This document shows positions 40,288 to 48,277 of a stretch of DNA of 64,000 nt, piece after piece. The notes beneath the pieces were generated by a model. It did not search any database, was not told the origin of the DNA, and was given only the letters and a program-made list of their open reading frames with translations. A program made the translations under genes and the position numbers. The stretch covers positions 372,001-436,000 of the forward strand of contig NZ_QCYJ01000130.1 of the NCBI RefSeq assembly GCF_003123685.1, given 5' to 3'. The stretch is from Nocardia aurea (GTDB taxonomy: Bacteria > Actinomycetota > Actinomycetes > Mycobacteriales > Mycobacteriaceae). Within the stretch, counting starts at the first letter, position 1. Each line of letters starts with the position of its first letter.

Positions 40288-42582
40288 TTACACCGCCCGC
40301 CGCCGCACGCGCCGGGCTGCCGCGACGAGGTTGCGCAGTGACGGTTCCAGCTGCCAGTAGTGGCGGGTCTTGAGTCCGCCGTCCGGGTTCGCCCAGAGCC
40401 GCTGTGGGGATTCGGCTTCGGCTGCCGCGGTGAGCAGTTCGTCGAGTTCGTCGATATCGGGTATGCGTGCCGAACGGCTCTCGTACACGCCGGGACCGAC
40501 GCCGTGGCTGAGTCCGTGGCCGGAGGCGTAGTCCTCGGCCAGTGCCTTGAGTACCCATTCGATGGACCTGGTCGCCACGATCGCGGTGACGTCGGCGTCG
40601 AGTTCCTCGATCGCCCCCACCACCTCGGCGCGGCCGGAATAGCCGATATGGGTGTGGATCTGGGTCGCCGGGCCGACTCCCGAGGTGGCCAGCCGGAAGG
40701 CGTCGACCGCCCAGCGCAGGTATTCGGCACGTCCGAGCGGGCGGGCGGGCAGCAGTTCGCGGATGGCGGGTTCGTCGACCTGGATGATGGCGATTCCCGC
40801 CTTTTCCAGATCGACGACCTCGTCGCGAATCGCCAGGGCCACCTGGTCGGCGGTCTCGTGTAGCGGCAGGTCCTGTCGCACGAAGGACCGCGCGATCATG
40901 GTGACCGGACCGGTGACCATGCCTTTGACCGGCTTGTCGGTCAGCGACTGGGCGTAGGTGGTCCATTCGACCGACATCGGCGCGGGCCGCGAGACGTCGC
41001 CGTAGATGATCGGCGGTCGCACACAACGGGATCCGTACACCTGCACCCAGCCGAAACGGGTCGTCGCGAATCCGTCGAGCAGTTCGGCGAAGTACTGGAT
41101 CATGTCGTTGCGCTCGTGTTCGCCGTGGACGAGCACGTCGAGGCCGATGTCTTCCTGCAACCGGATGGTGGCCTCGATCTCGGCCTCGATCTGCTTGCGG
41201 TAATCGTCGTAGGACAGTCGCCCTTCGGCGAGTTCGTGGCGTGCCTGGCGGCTGCGGCCGGTTTGTGGGAAGGAGCCGAGCGTTGTCGCGGGCACGAGCG
41301 GCAGGTTCAACCGTTCCTGTTGCGCCACCCTGCGGACCTCGTACGGTTCGCGTTCGCGCATCTCCCGCGTGACCGCGTAGACCCGCTGCCGCACCGCGTG
41401 CTTCTGCTTGAAATGCACTTCGGTCGGCCGTTTGCGCCAGGTGTCCGACGGCCCGTCGGTCAACGCCTTGGCGAGCGAAACCACTTCGCCCACCTTCTGT
41501 TTCGCGAAGGCGAGGCGGTCGGCGACATTTCCGTCGATATCGTATTCGGCGAGCACGTCGTAGGGCACGTGCAGCAGTGTGGTTCCGGTGGAGACCACCA
41601 GATCCGGGCACACCTTCGTGAGCGCGTTCAGGTATTCCAGCGTCACGTAACGATCCGCGCGCCACACATTGCGACCGTTGATCACGCCCGCGTACAGGCG
41701 TTTACGCCGGATTCCGGGGATCTCGGCGAGGTCGTCCGGGCTGATCCGGTGTCCCGCCAGGTCCAGGCCGATGGCTTCGACGTTACTGCGGGCCAGAATC
41801 GTCAGCGCCTCACCGAAATCGCCGTACTGACCCGTCACCAGGATGCGCGGGCGCAGCGGGGCTTTGGATAGTCGCTGGTAGGCGGCCTCGAACGCGGCCA
41901 GTTCGGCGGGGGTCCGCTCACTGGTGAAGGCAGGCTCGTCCAGCTGCACACAGGTCGCGCCGCGTTTGGCCAGGATCTCGAACAGTTGCTCGTACACCGG
42001 GAGTAGCCGGTCGAGCAGCGCGAGCGTGTCGAATTCCGTCTGGCCGGGCAGGTGACCGGCCTTGGACAGCAGCAGCAGCGACAGCGGGCCGAGCACCACC
42101 GGACGCAATTCGATATCGCGAGCCATGGCGCGGTCGAATTCGTCGAGTAGCGCGTCGGGATGCAGCGAGAATTCGGTGTCGGCGTCGAGTTCGGGCTGGC
42201 GGTAGTGGTAATTGCTGCTGAAGAAGCGAACCAGTTCGAGCGGGGGCACATCCGGACGTCCGCGCGCCATCAGGAAATAGAAGTCCAGCGGGTCCATGAC
42301 GTCTCGGAACGCTTCGAACCGCTTGGGCACCGCGCCGAAGAGCAGCGCGTTGTCGAGGATGTGGTCGTAGAAGGAGAAGGTGTTGCCCGGTACCTGGGTC
42401 AGGCCGGTGGCTGCCAGCTCGCTGAACTGGCGCTCCTGGATGTCGCGGCCGACCGCGAGGAGTTCGTCGCGGGCGATCGCACCGCGCCAATAGGCCTCGA
42501 GTGCCCGCTTGAGTTCTCGGTGCGGGCCGATCCTCGGGTATCCGAGAATGCTCGACCCGTAGCCGTCGGTCACATTCACCAT
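40288..42582 (-). CDS. metE: MetE-family protein (cobalamin-independent methionine synthase homologue) with altered active site
   Basis: 764 residues, full family length with both barrels. Conserved regions include LGYPRIGPHRELKRALEAYW at the N-terminus, LGSFPQT near residue 440, VHGEHERNDMIQYFAELLDG, YGSRCVRPPIIYGDV and IIQVDEPAIRE. However the C-terminal zinc/catalytic residues are changed: the ligand pair H-M-C is H645-I-G647, the ligand Glu is V669, the ligand Cys of NPDCGLKTR is G735, and the catalytic His of GPGVYD-I-H is R703. Only one zinc-ligand His remains. DNA codons confirm each. Either a divergent paralogue with another role or an inactive synthase. Upstream fadB2 is 90 bp away; no cobalamin riboswitch is seen in that gap. 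Confidence 0.88.
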   Translation of the reverse strand: MVNVTDGYGSSILGYPRIGPHRELKRALEAYWRGAIARDELLAVGRDIQERQFSELAATGLTQVPGNTFSFYDHILDNALLFGAVPKRFEAFRDVMDPLDFYFLMARGRPDVPPLELVRFFSSNYHYRQPELDADTEFSLHPDALLDEFDRAMARDIELRPVVLGPLSLLLLSKAGHLPGQTEFDTLALLDRLLPVYEQLFEILAKRGATCVQLDEPAFTSERTPAELAAFEAAYQRLSKAPLRPRILVTGQYGDFGEALTILARSNVEAIGLDLAGHRISPDDLAEIPGIRRKRLYAGVINGRNVWRADRYVTLEYLNALTKVCPDLVVSTGTTLLHVPYDVLAEYDIDGNVADRLAFAKQKVGEVVSLAKALTDGPSDTWRKRPTEVHFKQKHAVRQRVYAVTREMREREPYEVRRVAQQERLNLPLVPATTLGSFPQTGRSRQARHELAEGRLSYDDYRKQIEAEIEATIRLQEDIGLDVLVHGEHERNDMIQYFAELLDGFATTRFGWVQVYGSRCVRPPIIYGDVSRPAPMSVEWTTYAQSLTDKPVKGMVTGPVTMIARSFVRQDLPLHETADQVALAIRDEVVDLEKAGIAIIQVDEPAIRELLPARPLGRAEYLRWAVDAFRLATSGVGPATQIHTHIGYSGRAEVVGAIEELDADVTAIVATRSIEWVLKALAEDYASGHGLSHGVGPGVYESRSARIPDIDELDELLTAAAEAESPQRLWANPDGGLKTRHYWQLEPSLRNLVAAARRVRRRAV

Positions 42583-42672
42583 GAGCGCGCCGCTCCCTTC
42601 GATGCCTGTGCGGCGCCCACTACGAAGAATGGACGCCGCACATAATTGCGCCTGGTTCGCTGTGTCGGACCG

Positions 42673-43545
42673 TCAGGCCCGGTTGTACTGGTAGAAGCCT
42701 GCGCCGGTCTTTTTGCCGAGCAGCCCGGCTTCGACCATACGCATCAGCAGTGGCGGGGCCGAGTACAGCGGCTCCTTGAATTCGGCGTACATGGAGTCGG
42801 CGATCGATTTCACGGTGTCGAGACCGACGAGATCGGTCAGCGCCAGCGGGCCCATCGGGTGGGCACAGCCGAGCACCATGGCCTTGTCGACGTCTTCCTT
42901 GGTGGCGAAACCCGATTCGACCATCCGGATGGAGGACAGCAGATACGGCACCAGCAGCGCGTTCACCACGAAACCGGAGCGGTCGGCCGAGCGCACGACC
43001 TGCTTGCCGAGCACCTCACCCGCGAACGCCTCGGCGCGCTTGGCGACGGATTCGCTGGTCTTGAGCGTGGTGACGAGTTCGACCAGCGGCAGCACCGGCA
43101 CCGGGTTGAAGAAGTGCATGCCGACGACGCGTTCGGGATTGGCCGTGGCGACCGCGATCTTCATGATCGGGATGGAGGAGGTGTTGGAGGCCAGCACCGC
43201 GTCCGGATCCGTGACGACCTTGTCGAGCGCGGAGAAGATCGACGATTTGACCTCTTCGCTCTCCAGCACCGCCTCGACCACCAGCTGACGGTCGGCGAAA
43301 TCGCCGAGATCGGAGGTGAAGCGCAGCCGCCAGGCCGCCTGCTCACGCTCACGCTCGGTGATCTTGCCGCTGGAAACGCCGCGATCGAGCGACCGCAGGA
43401 TGCGGGCACGACCCGCCGCGGCCAGTTCTCTGGTCTGTTCGTAGACGAGCACGTCGACGTGCGCACGCGCGCACACCTCCGCGATTCCGGCACCCATTTG
43501 TCCGGCGCCGATGATGCCGACGCGCTGAATCTTCTCGCTGCTCAC
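42673..43545 (-). CDS. fadB2: 3-hydroxybutyryl-CoA dehydrogenase FadB2
   Basis: 290 residues. NAD-binding VGIIGAGQMGAGIAEVCARA at the N-terminus; ASNTSSIPI and the catalytic His in VVGMHFFNPVPVLPLVE; C-terminal dimerisation domain with ALTDLVGLDTVKSIADSMY. Oxidises 3-hydroxybutyryl-CoA (or reduces acetoacetyl-CoA) in short-chain beta-oxidation. It lies downstream of aceA as in M. tuberculosis icl1-fadB2, a fatty-acid-use pair, but here repeat copy D and a further hairpin separate the genes. Confidence 0.95.
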   Translation of the reverse strand: MSSEKIQRVGIIGAGQMGAGIAEVCARAHVDVLVYEQTRELAAAGRARILRSLDRGVSSGKITEREREQAAWRLRFTSDLGDFADRQLVVEAVLESEEVKSSIFSALDKVVTDPDAVLASNTSSIPIMKIAVATANPERVVGMHFFNPVPVLPLVELVTTLKTSESVAKRAEAFAGEVLGKQVVRSADRSGFVVNALLVPYLLSSIRMVESGFATKEDVDKAMVLGCAHPMGPLALTDLVGLDTVKSIADSMYAEFKEPLYSAPPLLMRMVEAGLLGKKTGAGFYQYNRA

Positions 43546-43642
43546 GTCCCGCTCCTGCTGGTTGGTCTGGCTAGTCGGGTTGGCTTGTGGTGAAGGGCGT
43601 CCGGTGTACGAACATCGCCTTCGATGGTCAAAGGTATAGGGA

Positions 43643-43678
43643 CGCCCTCCCCGCCGGGGCTGTTCGGCGGGGAGGGCG
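43643..43678. terminator. Strong hairpin upstream of fadB2
   Basis: Perfect 13-bp arms CGCCCTCCCCGCC (43643-43655) and complement (43666-43678), 10-nt loop. About 100 bp before the fadB2 start and downstream of aceA; it is the third stem-loop in the aceA-fadB2 gap. No T-run, so it may be an attenuator or mRNA-processing structure. Confidence 0.6.
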
Positions 43679-43797
43679 GTACACCCCTACCGGAGTAGAG
43701 GATCGTGGGCTCGGAGCGAGCCGACCGGGTGACAATTCACGGAAACCTTCCCTCTCGGACAAAGCCCGAAAAGAACCGTTCCGCAAGACTTCTCACC

Positions 43798-44062
43798 CAC
43801 GGAGCGAGTCATACGAGCCACCGTTCGCCGCGAACTCTCCCCTACACGGAGAGAGTCACACGGCACCATTCGCCGCGAACACCCCGTACAGAGCAAGTCA
43901 CACAGCAACCATTCGCCGCGAACTCCCTCCCGTACGGAGCGAGTCTTACGAGCGACCGTTCGCGGCCCGTCTCGCATTCGAGTGGTCGAAGCGCATGCGA
44001 CGAAGTCGCGAGTCTCGACCACTCGAATGCGAGACAGAGGGGGCCGCGAACCCGCGGCCCCG
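43798..44062. repeat. Composite repeat copy D: four direct repeats + inverted repeat + terminator after aceA
   Basis: Four GGAGCGAGTC-type units begin near 43798, 43845, 43887 and 43933 (periods 47, 42, 46). They lead into perfect 21-bp inverted arms 43969-43989 and 44015-44035; these arms carry CATTCGAGTGG where other copies have CGTCCGAGCGG, with matching changes on the other arm. The GC stem 44039-44062 lies 12 bp beyond the aceA stop and, on the minus strand, is followed by CCTCTGTCTCG. It can terminate aceA transcription. Confidence 0.88.
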
Positions 44063-44073
44063 GCCGCCATATC

Positions 44074-45363
44074 TCAGTGGAACTGACCTTCTTCGGTGGA
44101 GCCCTTCAGCGCCGCCGTCGAGGTGTTCGGGTCGACGGTGGTGGCGATGGTGTCGAAGTAGCCCGCGCCGACCTCACGCTGGTGCTTGATGGCGGTGAAG
44201 CCACGCTCGGCGGCGGCCTTGAACTCGCGCTCCTGCAGGTCGACGAAGGCGGTCATGCCCTCGCGGGCGTAGCCGTAGGCCAGGTCGAACATGCCGTAGT
44301 TGAGCGAGTGGAAGCCGGCCAGGGTGATGAACTGGAACTTGAAGCCCATCGCGCCGAGTTCACGCTGGAACTTCGCGATGGTCGCGTCGTCCAGGTGCGC
44401 CTTCCAGTTGAAGGAGGGCGAGCAGTTGTAGGCCAGCAGCTGGTCCGGGAATTCACCGCGGACGGCTTCGGCGAACTTGCGGGCGACCTCGAGGTCCGGC
44501 ACGCCGGTTTCCATCCAGATGAGGTCGGAGTAGGGGGCGTAGGCCTTGGCACGCGCGATGCAGGGCTCGATGCCGTTCTTCACACCGAAGAAACCTTCGG
44601 CGGTGCGGGTGCCGTCGAGGAATTCGCGGTCGCGCTCGTCCACGTCCGAGGTGATCAGGGTGGCGGCTTCGGCGTCGGTGCGGGCGATGATCACCGAGGG
44701 CACGTCGGCGACGTCGGAGGCCAGACGCGCGGAGGTCAGGGTGCGGATGTGCTGCTGGGTGGGGATGAGCACCTTGCCACCGAGGTGGCCGCACTTCTTC
44801 TCCGAGGCCAGCTGGTCTTCCCAGTGCACACCGGCGGCGCCGGCGGCGATCATGGCCTTCTGGAGTTCGTAGGCGTTGAGCGCGCCACCGAAGCCGGCTT
44901 CGGCGTCGGCCACGATCGGGGCCAGCCAGTTCGACACGGAGGTGTCGCCCTCGACCTTGGCGATCTCATCGGCGCGCAGCAGCGCGTTGTTGATGCGGCG
45001 GACCACGGCCGGAACCGAGTTGGCCGGGTAGAGCGACTGGTCCGGGTAGGTGTGCCCGGATAGGTTCGCGTCACCGGCGACCTGCCAGCCCGACAGGTAG
45101 ATGGCCTTGAGGCCGGCGCGGACCTGCTGGACCGCCATGTTGCCGGTGAGGGCGCCGAGGGAGTTGATGTAGTCCTCGTTGTTGACCAGATCCCACAGGA
45201 TCTCGGAGCCACGACGAGCGAGAGTCGCCTCTTCGACGACGGTGCCCTGGAGCTTCGACACCTGCTCCGCCGTGTAGTTGCGGGTCAGGCCCTTCCAACG
45301 GGGGTTGGTGTCCCAATCCTGCTGAATTTCCGCAGCGGTTTTCGGGGTGCCGGTCGTCGACAT
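44074..45363 (-). CDS. aceA: Isocitrate lyase AceA (Icl1)
   Basis: 429 residues, the short ICL1-type length. Splits isocitrate to glyoxylate and succinate, first step of the glyoxylate shunt. The active-site signature KKCGH holds Cys191, the catalytic base/nucleophile; VADAEAGFGG and YNCSPSFNWKAHL bind Mg and substrate. C-terminal TEEGQFH is the family end. The ~510-bp upstream region carries several TTTGC/GCAAA repeats resembling RamB/PrpR sites. Strong repeat-borne terminators follow the gene. Confidence 0.97.
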   Translation of the reverse strand: MSTTGTPKTAAEIQQDWDTNPRWKGLTRNYTAEQVSKLQGTVVEEATLARRGSEILWDLVNNEDYINSLGALTGNMAVQQVRAGLKAIYLSGWQVAGDANLSGHTYPDQSLYPANSVPAVVRRINNALLRADEIAKVEGDTSVSNWLAPIVADAEAGFGGALNAYELQKAMIAAGAAGVHWEDQLASEKKCGHLGGKVLIPTQQHIRTLTSARLASDVADVPSVIIARTDAEAATLITSDVDERDREFLDGTRTAEGFFGVKNGIEPCIARAKAYAPYSDLIWMETGVPDLEVARKFAEAVRGEFPDQLLAYNCSPSFNWKAHLDDATIAKFQRELGAMGFKFQFITLAGFHSLNYGMFDLAYGYAREGMTAFVDLQEREFKAAAERGFTAIKHQREVGAGYFDTIATTVDPNTSTAALKGSTEEGQFH

Positions 45364-45431
45364 CTCTTACTCCACTTCTCTTTGGGTCGGTATGTGCCGC
45401 TCGCCGGGAGTTCTCTCGAACTGCTGTGGCG

Positions 45432-45577
45432 GCAATTTGCAGGCTTGCTATGGCCTCGGGGTGTACTTCCACACGATGGCACACCAGGAAATAGCCGTCT
45501 ACCTGTTGCAACTGTGAATCTCAGCTAGGTTTGCATCACCTTTTGCTAACTCTGCGAAATTTGCGGGCGAATTGCAA
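45432..45577 (-). promoter_or_regulatory. Cluster of TTTGCA/GCAAA motifs upstream of aceA (RamB/PrpR-like sites)
   Basis: Motifs: GCAATTTGC near 45432, GTTGCAAC 45505-45512, TTTGCA 45530-45535, TTTTGC 45541-45546, the palindrome GCGAAATTTGC 45554-45564, and TTGCAA 45572-45577. In mycobacteria RamB and PrpR bind TTTGCAAA-type sites before icl1. The cluster is 70-215 bp from the ATG. Confidence 0.55.
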
Positions 45578-45828
45578 GTAACAATCCTACCCACCGGTAG
45601 CCCTGACATGCGGTTTTCCCGTAACGCTCGTACTGTTTGAGACGCGGGCTTTTCCACCCCCCGACGCCCCCGGAACTTCCCCCCTGTGAGCACCTTCACA
45701 ACCCCCACACCCACCCCCACGTGACCGCTCCCACTCCCCTTCACCGCCCACAACCCCCGATACGGCACACTCGGAACCGATATCCCAAGAGTCGGACATG
45801 CGTCCAGTTCACTCGAAGCGACCAGCTC

Positions 45829-46080
45829 CACCGAGCGAGAGCCGCACCGAGCGACAATCTCCCCCATGGAGCGAGCCATATGAGCGACAGTCCACCGCAG
45901 ATCTCCTCCACCGAAGCGAGTCCATACGCACCGCCCCCACCCCGCACGGCGCGAGTCCTACGAGCGCTCGTTCGCGGCCCGTCTCGCGTCCGAGCGGTCG
46001 AAGCGCATGCGACGCAGTCGCCAGTCTCGACCGCTCGGACGCGAGACAAAAAGGGGCCGCGAACCCGCGGCCCCCTGGCC
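45829..46080. repeat. Composite repeat copy E, abutting the lipase gene
   Basis: Degenerate direct repeats (near 45829, 45866, 45910 and 45954) precede perfect 21-bp inverted arms at 45981-46001 and 46027-46047, identical to copies A and C. Then come five A and the GC stem 46053-46074. The junction GGCCGCCATAATCACAG resembles GGCCGCCGATATCACAG of copy A. On the minus strand this would be a terminator, but no leftward gene ends here; instead the rightward lipase frame runs through the element. Confidence 0.88.
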
Positions 46081-47196
46081 GCCATAATCACAGCCTGCGC
46101 GATCGGTATCGGTGGTCTGCCCGCCGCGAACGCGGAACCCGTCGCGACCGGAACCGTCCTCTCCGTGGAACCGCTCTCCGCCACCGCGACCCTGCCTGGC
46201 TCACACGACTCGACCCGCATCCTGTACAGCTCGACCACGGTGCGTGACCGGCCGACGACCGCGAGCGCCGCGGTGTACTTCCCGCCCGGTTCACCGCCCG
46301 CGGGTGGTTGGCCGGTGATCGCGTGGGCGCACGGCACCGTCGGACTTGGCGACGATTGCGCCTACAGCGTCGCCGGTCCCGCCGCCGTCGAACGCGACTG
46401 GGCCTATCTGGGGAGCTGGCTCGATCAGGGGTACGCGATCGTGGCGGCCGATTACGCCGGACTCGGCACACCGGGTGAGCATCCGTATCTCAACGGCGCG
46501 GTCGAGGCGCGCAACGTGGTCGACGCGGTCGCGGCGGCGACGAAACGTTTCCCGACACTGTCGAGGAAATGGGCGGTGGTCGGGCAGTCGCAGGGCGGTG
46601 GCGCCGCGGTCTATACGGCCCGCTACGCCACCGAATTCGGCGGGTCGGAACTCGACTATCGCGGCGCGGTCGGCACCGGGGTGCCCGCCTATATCGAGAA
46701 CATTTTGTTGCCGCTCGGCCCCGGCGTACCGCCGATCGAACTGGGCGCGCACACGACCGCCTACGTCTTCTACATACTCAGCGGGTTGGCGGTCACCTAT
46801 CCCGAACTGGGTATCGAGTCGTATCTGACCGACTCCGGCAGGCGATGGCTGGATCGGTCGCGGACGGAATGCATCGACCCGTTCGGTGACGAACTCGCCG
46901 CGAACAACGTGGTGATCGGCGATCAGTTCGCGCGCCCACTCGCACAGGTGCCGGATCTGCTCGGCGTCCTCACTCGGACGATGGGCCTGCCCGAATCCGG
47001 TTACGATCGGCCGCTGTTCCTCGGGCAGGGTCTGCGCGACACGGACGTGATCACCCCGGCGACCCTGCTGTTCGCCGCGCGACTGGAAGCGGGCGGCCAG
47101 CCGGTCACGCTGCACACCTATCCCGAGGATCACGACGGGACCGTCAACGCCTCACTGGTGGATTCGATCCCGTTCGTGCGGAATCTGTTCGCCTGA
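45880..47196 (+). CDS. Secreted lipase (LIP family) with repeat-derived N-terminus
   Basis: An open frame of 438 codons from ATG 45880; the conserved protein begins only around 46075. A signal-peptide core (AAIITACAIGIGGLPAANA) ends near EPVATG, then a secretory-lipase alpha/beta hydrolase follows: VIAWAHGTVGLGDDCAYS, VAADYAGLGTPGEHPYLNG, nucleophile GQSQGGGAAVY, and a C-terminal HDGTVNAS with the catalytic His. No start codon with an RBS exists between the repeat and the signal core. The n-region (RDKKGPRTRG) is translated from repeat copy E. The gene may be expressed with a ~70-residue extension, or may have lost its start when the repeat arrived. Confidence 0.75.
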   Translation: MSDSPPQISSTEASPYAPPPPRTARVLRALVRGPSRVRAVEAHATQSPVSTARTRDKKGPRTRGPLAAIITACAIGIGGLPAANAEPVATGTVLSVEPLSATATLPGSHDSTRILYSSTTVRDRPTTASAAVYFPPGSPPAGGWPVIAWAHGTVGLGDDCAYSVAGPAAVERDWAYLGSWLDQGYAIVAADYAGLGTPGEHPYLNGAVEARNVVDAVAAATKRFPTLSRKWAVVGQSQGGGAAVYTARYATEFGGSELDYRGAVGTGVPAYIENILLPLGPGVPPIELGAHTTAYVFYILSGLAVTYPELGIESYLTDSGRRWLDRSRTECIDPFGDELAANNVVIGDQFARPLAQVPDLLGVLTRTMGLPESGYDRPLFLGQGLRDTDVITPATLLFAARLEAGGQPVTLHTYPEDHDGTVNASLVDSIPFVRNLFA

Positions 47197-47201
47197 TCGG
47201 T

Positions 47202-47230
47202 GTCCGGCCCCGTTCACGATGGGGCCGGAC
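47202..47230. terminator. Hairpin between the convergent lipase and puuE genes
   Basis: GTCCGGCCCC (47202-47211) pairs with GGGGCCGGAC (47221-47230), 9-nt loop, just after the lipase stop. No long T-run on either side. Confidence 0.6.
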
Positions 47231-47338
47231 GCTGTCCCCATCGCCGCCGACCTCCGCCACCCCGCTTCGACCGCCGCGTCTCGACCACCGCGTCTCGACC
47301 ACCGGCATGTCGATCATCGCGACCGAATTGCCGCAGCC

Positions 47339-48277
47339 TCATTTGTCCGCCGCCGACAACCCGTTGCGAGAAGTGAGAGCGGGCGGATGCGTCGCACGCC
47401 AGTGTTCGGCGATATCGATACGCCGGGTTATCCACACCCGTTCGTGGGTTTGGACGTGATCGAGGAACCGTTCCAGGGCCGCGACGCGGGCGGGCCTGCC
47501 GACAAGGCGGCAGTGCAATCCGACCGAGAGCATCTTCGGGCTGCCTTCGGTGCCCTCGCGATACAGCACGTCGAACGCGTCGCGGAGGTGCGCGAAGAAC
47601 TGCTCGCCGGACGGGAAGCCCGCCGGGGAGGCGAAACGCATATCGTTCGTGTCCAGCGTGTAGGGCACCACCAGGTGGTCGGTGCCGCGCACGGTGACCC
47701 AGTACGGCAGGTCGTCGGCGTAGGAATCGGAGTCGTAGACGAAACCGCCGTGTTCGACCACGAGTTCGCGGGTGTTCGGTGAGTCCCGCCCGGTGTACCA
47801 GCCCAGTGGACGCGAACCGGTCAACTCGGTGAGCAGCCGGACCGCTTCGGCCATATGCGCGCGTTCGGTTTCGCGATCGATCGACTGATAACTCTTCCAG
47901 CGCAATCCGTGGCTCGCGATTTCGTGTCCGAGCTCCCGGAAGGCGGCGACGGCCTCGGGATTGGCCCGCATCGCCTGGGCCACGGCGAATATCGTCAGCG
48001 GAAGACCGCGCCGTTCGAATGCCCGCAGTACCCGCCACAGCCCGGCTCGCGAACCGTATTCGTACAGCGATTCCATACTCATGTGGCGATCGGGGAACGC
48101 CTCGGCCGGAGTCATCTCCGAGAGGAACGTCTCCGAATGGGCGTCCCCGTACAGGACATTGTTCTCCCCGCCCTCCTCGTAATTGAGCACGAATTGCACC
48201 GCGATGCGCGCGCCGCCCGGCCATTTCGGGTCCGGCGGTGTGCGTCCGTAGCCGATGAGGTCGCGATCGGCGGTCAT
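47339..48277 (-). CDS. puuE: Allantoinase PuuE (polysaccharide-deacetylase-like)
   Basis: 312 residues. FVLNYEEGGENNVLYGD near residue 30 is the marker of the metal-independent PuuE allantoinases; EIASHGLRWKSYQSIDRETE, LGWYTGRDSPNTRELVVEHG and GEQFFAHLRDAFDVLYREG are further family blocks. Opens the allantoin ring to allantoate. Start ATG 48277 overlaps the allantoicase stop by 4 bp; last gene of the leftward xdh operon. Confidence 0.92.
   Translation of the reverse strand: MTADRDLIGYGRTPPDPKWPGGARIAVQFVLNYEEGGENNVLYGDAHSETFLSEMTPAEAFPDRHMSMESLYEYGSRAGLWRVLRAFERRGLPLTIFAVAQAMRANPEAVAAFRELGHEIASHGLRWKSYQSIDRETERAHMAEAVRLLTELTGSRPLGWYTGRDSPNTRELVVEHGGFVYDSDSYADDLPYWVTVRGTDHLVVPYTLDTNDMRFASPAGFPSGEQFFAHLRDAFDVLYREGTEGSPKMLSVGLHCRLVGRPARVAALERFLDHVQTHERVWITRRIDIAEHWRATHPPALTSRNGLSAADK

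Noticed and set aside
42583..42672. Possible cobalamin riboswitch before the metE-like gene
   Set aside because: Only 90 bp lie between fadB2 and metE and no B12-box-like sequence or multi-stem aptamer is visible.
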